NCBI GenBank assembly: GCA_050259195.1
Contig: JBLNAE010000291.1
Coordinates: 1 to 11,173, forward strand
Direction: 5' to 3'
Length of the DNA: 11,173 bases
Source: PSLL01 sp050259195
GTDB taxonomy: Bacteria; Desulfobacterota_D; UBA1144; Nemesobacterales; CSP1-2
Of this stretch, positions 1-6,635 are shown in pieces. How positions within the stretch are numbered: the stretch's first letter is position 1; every line of letters begins with the position of its first letter. Under the pieces are notes generated by a model. It saw only the letters and a list, made by a program, of their open reading frames with translations. It was not told the DNA's origin and did no database searches. The translations under genes and the position numbers were made by a program.

Positions 1-15
1 TATCCCTGTATTCCT

Positions 16-198
16 CTATTTACTTTTTTGCAGCTGCTCAGATCGGAATCTGACAATGGCCTTTTCCCAATTGCCATGGTACTCGCATCTGCTTTGGCCA
101 TCCCAATTAATATCCCCCTTAGTTCTATCGCATTCATCACATCCCTGTCTTAAATCTTCGTTAAAAACCCATTCTACAGTTTTCACCAATACATCCAT
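16..198 (-). CDS. Small hypothetical protein with a CxxC motif, 60 aa
   Basis: I do not recognise this family. The ATG has a strong ribosome-binding site (AGGAGG, 8 nt upstream on the minus strand), which is the main reason to believe it. The 60-residue product is rich in charged and aromatic residues. Cys20 and Cys23 form a CDEC motif, and a later Cys and His (CEYHGNW, residues 38-44) could complete a small metal site; that is inference. It has no signal peptide or membrane segment. It lies inside the presumed integrated element and reads away from the RHH-recombinase pair, so it is probably cargo or part of a neighbouring minus-strand operon to the left. Its function is unknown. Confidence 0.5.
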   Translation of the reverse strand: MDVLVKTVEWVFNEDLRQGCDECDRTKGDINWDGQSRCEYHGNWEKAIVRFRSEQLQKSK

Positions 199-386
199 TT
201 TCTTTCCCTCCTATTTTGGAAAGGTGAGCCACATAACAGATAGTCCACTCCTGGTTATCTTATCCGCCTAACGCCCATTTCTCTAGCTGTGCTGCAAGAG
301 AGATAATATCATTAAACTCTCTTTCTCTATTACCTTTATACACGGAAGGTATTTTGACATAAACTATATTTCACGGCAATAACCTA

Positions 387-415
387 TTGACGCTGAATAT
401 CAACTATGTTAAAGT
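387..415 (+). promoter_or_regulatory. Putative sigma70-type promoter of the RHH-recombinase operon
   Basis: TTGACG (387-392), a 17-bp spacer and TAAAGT (410-415) form a plausible -35/-10 pair. The start point would fall at about 421-423, on the ATG at 422, implying a leaderless or nearly leaderless mRNA. An imperfect inverted repeat just upstream (AGGTATT near 348 and AATAACCT near 378-385) could be an operator for the RHH protein. The operator idea is inference only. Confidence 0.4.
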
Positions 416-421
416 AACACT

Positions 422-628
422 ATGTCAAAAAAAAGGAGCAAAAGAACATTGCAGGAAATAAGGTATACGCTAATAGCAAGTCAAGACTTTCTAGGCATTT
501 TAGATGAAGCCAGATGGGTTTTAAAAACGAGCAAGTCGGCGCTTGTCAGGGATGCTGTCCTGGAGTATCTGGAAAGACACCTGCCGAAGGAAGCAAAGGA
601 AAAACTTTTAACAAAGGGGGGTAAGTAA
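422..628 (+). CDS. Ribbon-helix-helix (CopG/MetJ-Arc type) DNA-binding protein, 68 aa
   Basis: A small basic protein with the pattern of the ribbon-helix-helix fold: a Lys/Arg-rich start, a beta strand (about residues 14-20, RYTLIAS), a first helix (21-36), the typical turn Ser-Lys-Ser (37-39) and a second helix ending LVRDAVLEYLERHLP. Such proteins bind DNA as dimers through the strand and usually act as repressors or as recombination accessory factors. It ends 3 nt before the recombinase start, so the two genes form one operon. A regulator of recombinase expression or a directionality factor is a reasonable inference. No Shine-Dalgarno sequence precedes the ATG, and the candidate -10 box lies only 6 nt upstream, which points to leaderless translation. 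Confidence 0.75.
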   Translation: MSKKRSKRTLQEIRYTLIASQDFLGILDEARWVLKTSKSALVRDAVLEYLERHLPKEAKEKLLTKGGK

Positions 629-631
629 ACC

Positions 632-2215
632 ATGGGAAAGGGGGCTATTTATGCGAGGGTTAGTACGGAAATCCAGAGGGAAAAACACACCATTGAATCA
701 CAACTTTCAATCCTATCAGAAATAATGAAGCAAAGAGGATATATTCAGGTAAAAGAACCCTATATTGATAATGGGATTTCCGGTGAAACGATAGATGAAC
801 GTCCAGCTATGATGACACTTTTAGCGGATGCTCAATTAAAATTATTCGATGCTATTTTTGTTATTGATGTTGACCGTCTTACAAGGTCACAGATGGGTAT
901 GGATTGGGGTCGTATTGTTTTTACCTGTAGAGTAAATAGAATTAGGATAATCACCCCTTCCCAAGATTATGATTTGAATAGTCCAGAAGCCGTTTTGATT
1001 GCCAGTGTGTTTGCCAATTTCTCTGGCTATGAAAAGACAAAAATTATCAGTCGTATGCGTAGAGGAAAACATGAAAAGGTCAAACAGGGAAAATATATTG
1101 GTGGTAAAGTGCCGTATGGTTACATGATTGACGAAAACAAGAATTATCAGCCATTAGAAAACGAGGCTAACATTATACGGGATATATTCAAGGTTTGTAT
1201 TTCTGGATATAGCTTAGAAAAAATCCAGGACTATCTTTTTGATAAACGTTACCCGACTCCACATGGGGAATGTAGAAAATGGGCTAATTCTACCATTAGG
1301 GGAGTTTTGACGAACCCAATGTATAGGGGTGATTTTCGCCGTTGGACCTATGAGCGTGTGGAATCCCTTGAGCAGTTAGTTAATCATACATCTAAAAAAC
1401 CGCTTTCTAAAAGACATAAAGACGATTGGATATTGAATCAAATACCGCCGATTATAGATAAGACCACGTTTGATTTAGCACAAGAAGCGTTAAAAAGTAG
1501 GAGGGTGTTGTCAACACGCAATTCTAAACGGGAATATCTCCTAAGCGGTATCATTTATTGTGAATCATGTGGTTGTAAGATGACGGGTCAATGTTATATG
1601 CGTGGACGGGATGAAAAAAAGGAAGAGCGGTATTATGTTTGTTGGAATGGTAGACGGAAACATTTGAACATAGAATGTCCAAATAGGAGTATTAATGCGT
1701 CCGATATTGAAACAGGTGTTTGGGATACAATGAAGACCCTATTAACGAACCCTAAGCTTTTAAAAAAGGCTGTGTTTAAAGTACAAAGTGAGACTGTGGA
1801 CTCTATAGATGCCGATTTAGATTGTCTAAAGAGACAATTAACCGAGAAAGATAATCAATCGAATAAACTCATAGACCTGTATCAAAATAACCATATTACA
1901 AAAGAACAATTTATAACACGCAATAACGCCTTGAAAAAAGAGGAAGATTCTATCAAAAAGCAAATGGAATCACTTTCAGATAGAAGAAAGGTTGACACAA
2001 CCCTTAAAACCGTAACCGAATTGGTTATTGAACTAAAATCAGATATTGATTCGTTTAACTATGAGAATAAACGGCACGTTCTACAACTTTTAAAGGTTGC
2101 TGTATATGTATCACCCGATTATTCAGTTGAAATACGTGGAAGTGTGGACTTTAGAAGATTGAATAAAATTGACGTGTTAGATAACGCTGTTGGAATTGAA
2201 AACACATCATACTGA
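632..2215 (+). CDS. Large serine recombinase (site-specific integrase), 527 aa
   Basis: This protein cuts and rejoins DNA through a serine nucleophile to integrate or excise an element. The N-terminal resolvase domain (about 4-145) shows YARVSTEIQ with catalytic Ser11 beside Arg9, then DVDRLTR (79-85) and the YEKTKIISRMRRGK helix (133-146). The 'recombinase' domain follows (about 155-300, including GKVPYGY and NPMYRGDF). A zinc ribbon has Cys310, Cys313, Cys337 and Cys349. A Lys/Glu-rich coiled coil spans about 390-460, as expected for large serine integrases that control direction of recombination. The length is normal for the group. A G-rich ribosome-binding site (GGGGGGTAAG) precedes the ATG. 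The stop codon lies at the junction with the phosphoesterase gene, so the last codons may come from target DNA. It is intact and probably active. Confidence 0.95.
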   Translation: MGKGAIYARVSTEIQREKHTIESQLSILSEIMKQRGYIQVKEPYIDNGISGETIDERPAMMTLLADAQLKLFDAIFVIDVDRLTRSQMGMDWGRIVFTCRVNRIRIITPSQDYDLNSPEAVLIASVFANFSGYEKTKIISRMRRGKHEKVKQGKYIGGKVPYGYMIDENKNYQPLENEANIIRDIFKVCISGYSLEKIQDYLFDKRYPTPHGECRKWANSTIRGVLTNPMYRGDFRRWTYERVESLEQLVNHTSKKPLSKRHKDDWILNQIPPIIDKTTFDLAQEALKSRRVLSTRNSKREYLLSGIIYCESCGCKMTGQCYMRGRDEKKEERYYVCWNGRRKHLNIECPNRSINASDIETGVWDTMKTLLTNPKLLKKAVFKVQSETVDSIDADLDCLKRQLTEKDNQSNKLIDLYQNNHITKEQFITRNNALKKEEDSIKKQMESLSDRRKVDTTLKTVTELVIELKSDIDSFNYENKRHVLQLLKVAVYVSPDYSVEIRGSVDFRRLNKIDVLDNAVGIENTSY

Positions 2216-3168
2216 TGATTCGCCTGGTCGGTGAATCCGATTGCGTCTATCGAGGTTGGGAGCAGGTGGTGGGGGTTTGCAGTGGATTGGTAGTATTGAA
2301 ACGGCTCATGATGTGCGCTGTAATCTGTAACCGTAGCCCCACCGATATTAGTATGCGAGGCTCCACAGGCTGCCTTACCGTTTACCATTTGGGTTGGCCT
2401 GAAGCCACCCTGGAACCAACCCCATGTGATCCCCTTTCGGTTGAGCAAGTCTCCCACATTGATCCCGGCCACTGCAATAGGAGTGCCGCCTGAACAGTCG
2501 TCGAAGGTTGGATCGGCATCACCGATGACAGTACCATTTGCTACTACATCTTGGAGCGCAGAGGGTGTAGCCCCATTTGTTTGGCCACTGACTAAATTTA
2601 ATACCCCAGGCGTTGATGGCCCGAAGGTCGTGCAGTAGGAGTTATCGCTCATCGCGAAATGCTGGGCGTAGTTCCATAGAGCTGTCACGGTGTTGCCGTC
2701 GTAATAGTCCATAACCAGCCCGGGCTTGCTGATGTCAGGTGGGGAGCAGCTCTCTACATCTGTAAATTCTACAAACTTGTCCATCAGCCCATTGTCGAAG
2801 GCTTGTTGTTCAGGTTTATAATCATGATCCTGGTCGCAAGTGAGAGGCTCAGAGCGATCAAGCCGAACCGGATTAGCCGAATTCGGATTGTCGGTAAGCA
2901 ACTCGGTATTAAGACCATTCACCGAAGGCGTGCCAGGGAGCGGGTTAAAAGCCGGTTCGCCCGGCGGGTTTGCTGCGTTCGGGTAAGTCCCAAAATAGTG
3001 ATCGAATGAGACGTTCTCTTGAAAAATTACCACTACGTACTTTATCGGAGTAGACATGTTGGTCTTGGCTCCATGGGCTGAAGTTAGCCCCATGCTTAGA
3101 ACTATAGATGATAAAGCTATTACAACTAGCAATGATTTGATTCTCATTGCAATTCTCTTGGATTTCAT
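2119..3168 (-). CDS. Secreted phosphoesterase (acid phosphatase / phospholipase C family), C-terminally truncated by the insertion
   Basis: The family hydrolyses phosphomonoesters or phospholipids outside the cytoplasm. A signal peptide covers about residues 1-33 (basic start, hydrophobic core, AHG before the cut). The metal-site motif is QENVSFDHYFGTYP (50-63). GPSTPG with Ser185 is the likely nucleophile region, and CDQDHD (111-116) is typical of the family. Native sequence runs to Asp321 (2206). The last 28 residues are antisense of the recombinase gene. The C-terminal region, which normally carries further metal ligands in a DD...DH-type motif, is missing, so this form is probably inactive. 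The start is set by AGGAGG 6 nt before the ATG; Met8 is a weaker alternative. A PhoP/PhoB-like box lies upstream. Confidence 0.85.
   Translation of the reverse strand: MKSKRIAMRIKSLLVVIALSSIVLSMGLTSAHGAKTNMSTPIKYVVVIFQENVSFDHYFGTYPNAANPPGEPAFNPLPGTPSVNGLNTELLTDNPNSANPVRLDRSEPLTCDQDHDYKPEQQAFDNGLMDKFVEFTDVESCSPPDISKPGLVMDYYDGNTVTALWNYAQHFAMSDNSYCTTFGPSTPGVLNLVSGQTNGATPSALQDVVANGTVIGDADPTFDDCSGGTPIAVAGINVGDLLNRKGITWGWFQGGFRPTQMVNGKAACGASHTNIGGATVTDYSAHHEPFQYYQSTANPHHLLPTSIDAIGFTDQANHQYDVFSIPTALSNTSILFNLLKSTLPRISTE
2201..2220. other. Probable attachment-site junction (attL/attR) inside the phosphoesterase gene
   Basis: On the minus strand the codons for NHQYD (2206-2220) belong to the phosphoesterase. 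From about 2205 downward the reading is antisense of the recombinase gene. The recombinase TGA (2213-2215) sits inside this boundary. The crossover dinucleotide cannot be named without the other end of the element. Confidence 0.55.
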
Positions 3169-3201
3169 CCTACACCTCCTAATTTTATTTTGCGGGTACT
3201 C

Positions 3202-3251
3202 TAATCTGAGTTCATTAAACGTAAATCAAGAGAACATTAAAATTCTGTTAA
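3202..3251 (-). promoter_or_regulatory. PhoP/PhoB-like box and -10 element of the phosphoesterase gene
   Basis: On the minus strand four hexamers follow each other with 5-bp gaps, an exact 11-bp period: TTAACA (3251-3246), TTAATG (3240-3235), TTGATT (3229-3224) and TTAATG (3218-3213). This matches the layout of Bacillus PhoP boxes (TTAACA-like repeats) and the 11-bp phasing of PhoB boxes. A -10-like TAGAGT begins nine bases after the last hexamer, where Pho-activated promoters have theirs. Regulation by phosphate starvation fits a secreted phosphatase. Confidence 0.55.
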
Positions 3252-3453
3252 AGGGAGTGTATTAAAATTTAGGCGTGTTTTATGATGCGATGCAAACCTC
3301 TATTTAATGTTTGGGAGAAGACAACAGAAGGGTTTATCAGCTTTAACCGTATTCTAATACAGGATTAAAGAGGTTATAAATAGAATAGTCCTTTCTCTCT
3401 ATGTGCTCTGTAGTTAGAGTGGATTGCCTTTGCATATGTGGGGTTTAAAGTAC

Positions 3454-3580
3454 TTGTCATGCCCGAATCTTGTTCCCGAATGTAGTAATCGGGCATCTAT
3501 GGTCATGGATTCCCGCTAAAGCTTGTCCCCACATGTATTAGTCCCTGACTTGATAGGGGAGGAACATACGGGAATGACAA
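3454..3580. repeat. 127-bp MITE-like repeat with terminal inverted repeats
   Basis: The ends are TTGTCATGCCCG (3454-3465) and CGGGAATGACAA (3569-3580), an inverted repeat with one mismatch in 12. A TA dinucleotide lies one base outside each end, possibly a target duplication. Inside, the left half is itself palindromic (ATGCCCGA near 3459, ATCGGGCAT near 3489), and the right half starts TCATGGATTCCCG (3503). There is no ORF. A related half-copy lies at 9952-10020. It could also act as an RNA hairpin downstream of the PPOX gene. The rest of the gene-free stretch 3252-3610 shows nothing I can name. Confidence 0.55.
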
Positions 3581-3610
3581 CTATAAAGTAGTGTATTAAT
3601 CAGTATGGTG

Positions 3611-4048
3611 TTACAACTTCATTTTTCTATAATCCCAGGAGGCGAATTTCTCAGGAATGAATTTAAGAAGAACTCTGTTTGGGATGCCAGTCAAAAATTT
3701 ATAACCCGGATGCTCATTCGAGCCGAAATACCGCTGGGCGTACGCCTCCCGAAATCTCTCAAAAAGGGCTTTGTTATTGACCTTCTCCGTTTTGCCCTGC
3801 ATCATCACGCCCCTGTAATCATACAGGGAATCTCCCGCATCCACTATAAGAGCCGTCTTTTTAGTTGACTCAACGTTCTTTACCTTCTTTGTCGTTCCTG
3901 TGGTTTCAATATAAATGTCTCCGTCTAAGATCACATACCACATGGGGATAACATGAGGCATCCCATCCTTGCCGACGGTAGCCATTCGGCAGACCTTCTG
4001 CTCGGCTAAAAATACCTTGATTTCTTCAGGAGTCATATTTATACCCAT
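3611..4048 (-). CDS. Pyridoxamine 5'-phosphate oxidase-related (PPOX class) flavin/F420-binding protein, 145 aa
   Basis: A split-barrel flavin-binding fold. The N-terminus has a short helix (TPEEIKVFLAEQ), then the hallmark strand pair CRMATVGKDGMPHVIPMWYV (residues 20-39), followed by DGDIYIETTGTTKKVKNVEST (42-62), where the Thr/Lys pair normally contacts FMN phosphate, and a strand ending GVMMQGKTEKV. The length is typical of the PPOX class. Members bind FMN, F420 or haem and reduce varied substrates, so the exact reaction cannot be told. No signal peptide is seen, so it is cytoplasmic. The first ATG has AGAGGTGA just upstream; Met5 is an alternative start. It is transcribed divergently from the DUF434 gene and has no operon partner. 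Confidence 0.85.
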   Translation of the reverse strand: MGINMTPEEIKVFLAEQKVCRMATVGKDGMPHVIPMWYVILDGDIYIETTGTTKKVKNVESTKKTALIVDAGDSLYDYRGVMMQGKTEKVNNKALFERFREAYAQRYFGSNEHPGYKFLTGIPNRVLLKFIPEKFASWDYRKMKL

Positions 4049-4167
4049 AATGTCACCTCTACCCCAAAGGGTTTCTCATATACCTAGTTTACTGATTTGC
4101 AAAGGTCAATCAACCCAAATCTCTGGAAATTAAAACTCCATAGGTGAAAAAGGCATTGGTCTTCTAG

Positions 4168-4197
4168 TTGTCTTCTAAATATTCTTGTTATTATATA
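4168..4197 (+). promoter_or_regulatory. Possible promoter of the DUF434 gene
   Basis: TTGTCT (4168-4173), 18 bp, then TATATA (4192-4197) is a weak sigma70-like pair in the divergent intergenic region. The leader that follows holds a small CCGG-N7-CCGG hairpin (4231-4245) whose 3' arm overlaps the first bases of the Shine-Dalgarno sequence. Confidence 0.3.
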
Positions 4198-4258
4198 GCA
4201 TCACCAAAAATTTATAATATTTTACAGGGCCGGTCTCAAGCCGGAGGATTATATAAGT

Positions 4259-4918
4259 GTGGTAAATAAAGAAAAAGTCATTACAGCCAGTCGTGATTAT
4301 CTTTATTTGAAAAAAAGAGGTTATTCTATCCGTTCAATTTTAGAGATAGTCGGAAACCGGTACCAGCTTAACACCGAGGAGCGAAACGTCCTTTACCGCG
4401 GTTTTTTTATCAAAGGTGAAATTAAAAGCAGAAAAAATAAAATCCTAGGTGAAAAACAGATAAAAGGAGAGGTATTGAAAATAGATGGTTACAACCAGCT
4501 TATTACTATAGAATCCTACAGGAAGGGGAACTTCGTTTTTATTGCGGTAGACGGCGTAGTCCGGGACTCAGCCTCGGTTCACCGCTCCTATAAACCCAGC
4601 CCATTTACAGAAGAGGTTTTAAATAGACTCTTAGAGAATATAGGCTCACTGGAACTTGAAGGTATAGAGTTTTATTTTGACCGACCCGTATCATTTTCAG
4701 GTGAATTATGCAAAATGATAAATGGACTAATAGCGAAACACGGTCTATATGGTAAAGCGGAGACGGTGGATTCCCCCGATTATATTTTAAAAAGGGCGGA
4801 TTTGGTGGCAACCTCTGATTCGATAATAATAGCCGGAGCGAAAAACACTTTCGATTTGGCGGGATGGCTAATACACCGGGTATGGAAGGCTAAGTTAGTT
4901 GACCTTAGGACATATTAA
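4259..4918 (+). CDS. DUF434 domain protein, 219 aa, GTG start
   Basis: The arrangement fits proteins with an N-terminal DUF434 domain, known mostly from archaea and some bacteria, followed by a DUF5616-like region. Residues 8-55 (ASRDYLYLKKRGYS, then LEIVGNRYQLNTEERNVLYRG) match DUF434. Residues 75-120 (DGYNQLITIES, VDGVVRDSASVHRSYK) and the later TVDSPDYILK and ATSDSIII segments match the second domain. Conserved Asp/Arg residues (VDGVVRD, FYFDRPVS) suggest an enzyme or nucleic-acid binding protein, but no function is established to my knowledge. It has no signal peptide. The GTG start is chosen because GGAGG lies 11 nt upstream and the domain begins at once. It converges with the isomerase gene across a 25-bp gap. 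Confidence 0.75.
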   Translation: MVNKEKVITASRDYLYLKKRGYSIRSILEIVGNRYQLNTEERNVLYRGFFIKGEIKSRKNKILGEKQIKGEVLKIDGYNQLITIESYRKGNFVFIAVDGVVRDSASVHRSYKPSPFTEEVLNRLLENIGSLELEGIEFYFDRPVSFSGELCKMINGLIAKHGLYGKAETVDSPDYILKRADLVATSDSIIIAGAKNTFDLAGWLIHRVWKAKLVDLRTY

Positions 4919-4943
4919 GCGCACTTTCAGAATATATCTTATA

Positions 4944-5693
4944 TTAATAAATCTTTATTTTCTCTAAATTTTTCCATGTATTTTCAGAATACCAGATGTC
5001 TGCAAACTCAATAATCGAATCCTTTTCTCTTCTCTTCATTTCCTCCCATGCCTGTCTTCGAAGGAGCATCTTTACGCTCTGAAATGCGCGATTATCCTTC
5101 TTTGCGAAATCTCCGGCAACTCTTTGAGCAGAATCGCGGAGGTTTTCTTTAGAAACTACCTCGTGGATTAATCCCAACTCCTTTGCCTCTTCCGCCGAAT
5201 ACATTGCGCCTGTATAGAGCACCGATTCAGCATTCCTTCCACCAATTAAAAACTTGAGCATTTCAACGCTTCCCGCAAAGACGGTTGAGCCAAACGTTAG
5301 CTCGTTCAAAGAAATCCTGCCCTTTCCTGAAACCATCAATCTGTAGTCGCACCCTATGGCAATCATGCATCCTCCGGCTATGGTGTGACCGTTTGGAGCC
5401 GCCACAACGGGTTTTGGAAACGTGAAAATATAGCTATAAAGGTCGGTGAATTTGGTGAGGAACTTGATAAAAGAGTCTTTTGAATAACTCAAAAACTCTG
5501 GAACATCCAATCCAAAAGAGAAAAAACTCCCCTCTCCGGTTAGAATTACAGCCCTAACATTTGAATCATCTGCTACCCTTTGAAAGCACTCTCTTAGTTC
5601 CTCCACCACAGCCTCATTTAAAGCATTTACCTTTGGGCGGTTAAGGACTATAGTAGCGATGTTTTCATTTATTGAAAGATGGATGAAGTTCAT
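4944..5693 (-). CDS. Enoyl-CoA hydratase/isomerase family protein, possibly delta3-delta2-enoyl-CoA isomerase, 249 aa
   Basis: A crotonase-fold acyl-CoA enzyme of normal family length. The first oxyanion-hole segment is FFSFGLD (57-63) and the second is NGHTIAGGC (101-109). The segment ISLNELTFGS carries Glu131, which lines up with the catalytic Glu of mitochondrial-type delta3-delta2-enoyl-CoA isomerases (LNET in those). I see no second catalytic Glu of the hydratase type. The C-terminus (FADIWYSENTWKNLEKI) also resembles the isomerase. The likely job is moving the double bond of 3-enoyl-CoA so that unsaturated acyl chains can enter beta-oxidation, in the cytoplasm. AGGAG lies 7 nt before the ATG. 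The general family call is firm; the isomerase call is inference. It stands alone, with no beta-oxidation genes beside it. Confidence 0.9.
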   Translation of the reverse strand: MNFIHLSINENIATIVLNRPKVNALNEAVVEELRECFQRVADDSNVRAVILTGEGSFFSFGLDVPEFLSYSKDSFIKFLTKFTDLYSYIFTFPKPVVAAPNGHTIAGGCMIAIGCDYRLMVSGKGRISLNELTFGSTVFAGSVEMLKFLIGGRNAESVLYTGAMYSAEEAKELGLIHEVVSKENLRDSAQRVAGDFAKKDNRAFQSVKMLLRRQAWEEMKRREKDSIIEFADIWYSENTWKNLEKIKIY

Positions 5694-5797
5694 ACCTTTT
5701 CTCCTGTTATTTTATGGCATATGACATCTTACGCTTGCGAAGCAATAAATAATGTAGGTACTTGAGGTGAGTTAGTTAGGCGAACCACCAATAGTTA

Positions 5798-6166
5798 TTA
5801 ACTGATGTTGCGCCGTCGTTTTTTATTTATCTCAATTCTCTTGTCCTTTAGTTTTAGTATCTCTTTACCTATATAAGAACCCTTCTTGATTTCATCTTTT
5901 GCAATAAGCCCAAGAAGGATTACGTCACCTAAATCGTCGCCTTTTCGATGCCAACGCAAACGATTACAACGCACACATGCTGGCAAGCAATTTCCTACTT
6001 CTTTTTTACCACCCTTACCTCTTTGAATTATATGATCTGCTTCCCAAGCACCATATAAATCGTTTGAATCTTTCCATCCGTACCTTTCTAAGATTAAAGG
6101 ATCACCACAAAAATGACAGTGCCCCTTTGTCTTTGAAATTACTTCTTTAATTTTATTAGTAAACAT
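5798..6166 (-). CDS. Small HNH endonuclease, 122 aa
   Basis: A complete zinc-bound HNH motif: CHFC (Cys17, Cys20), EADHIIQRGKGG (Asp44, His45), GNCLPACVRCN (Asn59, Cys64, Cys67). The Asp-His pair and the Asn are the catalytic elements of the beta-beta-alpha-metal nuclease fold, and the Cys pairs hold the structural zinc. The tail is strongly basic (KDKRIEINKKRRR), suited to DNA binding. No methylase, intein, intron or recombinase lies next to it, so it is a free-standing HNH gene of the McrA-like or homing type. The ATG has no strong ribosome-binding site. It sits between an intact chromosomal gene and a gene remnant, an area that seems to have been rearranged. Confidence 0.85.
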   Translation of the reverse strand: MFTNKIKEVISKTKGHCHFCGDPLILERYGWKDSNDLYGAWEADHIIQRGKGGKKEVGNCLPACVRCNRLRWHRKGDDLGDVILLGLIAKDEIKKGSYIGKEILKLKDKRIEINKKRRRNIS

Positions 6167-6261
6167 GGTTTAATCTCAAAGCGAAATTTCAGTTAACCAT
6201 TTCGTATCCCGGATATACGTACTTCCGAGTGAAGAACCAGCCTCTGACATTTCTCCATATC

Positions 6262-6516
6262 TCAGGGGCCCTGATAGGCAAAAGGTGAATAAAATCCATT
6301 TCTCTCTGACACATCCCACTGAAATCCGTGGTCGTGATAGCTTAACCGCTTGGACTTCGCGGCTACCACAGGGTATCCAGGAGCAACGCACAGAGGATGA
6401 TTACTGATTGTGACCTCAGCACCGCCTTGACCGGCGATGGCTTCAATCTCAGCTTCAGCCACATTGGGAATCCGGAGACTTCGCTGCTTTCCCACCGCCC
6501 GGTAGTCAATTGCCAC
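6262..6516 (-). pseudogene. C-terminal remnant of a DUF1326 family gene
   Basis: The last 84 residues of this frame read like the end of DUF1326 proteins: a segment like YRAVGKQRSLRIPNVAEAE, then VTISNHPLCVAPGYP, then SKRLSYHDHGFQWDVSERNG and the terminal FYSPFAYQGP. Full members are roughly 200 residues and start with a Cys-rich region (CNCxxxCPC), which is absent here. Reading upstream of 6516 meets a TGA within a few codons, and no other frame continues the homology up to 6630. A GTG at 6514-6516 has no ribosome-binding site. The 5' half has been deleted, and the rest is probably not expressed. DUF1326 has no firmly known function. Confidence 0.6.
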
Positions 6517-6576
6517 ACTATTATCTCACTAATAGTAGCCTCTTGCAATAAAGGTCCTTAGAAAACATAAATGCAG

Positions 6577-6582
6577 TATAAT
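6577..6582 (+). promoter_or_regulatory. Candidate -10 box upstream of the lipoprotein gene
   Basis: A perfect TATAAT lies 54 bp before the ATG at 6636. No good -35 hexamer is seen at normal spacing, so this may be an activator-dependent promoter or chance. Confidence 0.3.
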
Positions 6583-6635
6583 TTACGCACGCTGGGTTAA
6601 TCAAAATCCGGGCGAATTATAGGAGGAAGAGTGTA

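Larger units (their letters stand above)
1..2208. mobile_element. Right-hand part of an integrated element carried by a large serine recombinase
   Basis: This stretch holds a small minus-strand gene, a ribbon-helix-helix gene and a large serine recombinase. It ends where phosphoesterase homology starts, around 2203-2208. Minus-strand reading of the phosphoesterase follows the family up to the conserved NHQYD and then turns, without a stop, into antisense of the recombinase gene. That is the signature of an insertion inside the phosphoesterase gene. The recombinase DNA also looks more AT-rich than the phosphoesterase DNA. The left end and the missing half of the target gene are not in the window, so element size and cargo are unknown. 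Inferred: integration was catalysed by the encoded recombinase. Confidence 0.7.

Noticed and set aside
354..382. Perfect TTGACA as -35 of the RHH gene
   Set aside because: At 17-bp spacing the -10 would be CAATAA, a poor match; the pair at 387-415 is better.
2215..3265. Several plus-strand ORFs across the phosphoesterase gene
   Set aside because: They lie in antisense of a clearly recognisable gene and have no family resemblance or ribosome-binding sites.
6176..6391. 71-aa minus-strand ORF overlapping the DUF1326 remnant
   Set aside because: Another frame of the remnant, with no recognisable sequence and no good start signal.
6363..6548. A frame that might supply the missing DUF1326 N-terminus by frameshift
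   Set aside because: The residues before the overlap do not resemble the family, so a deletion is the better explanation.
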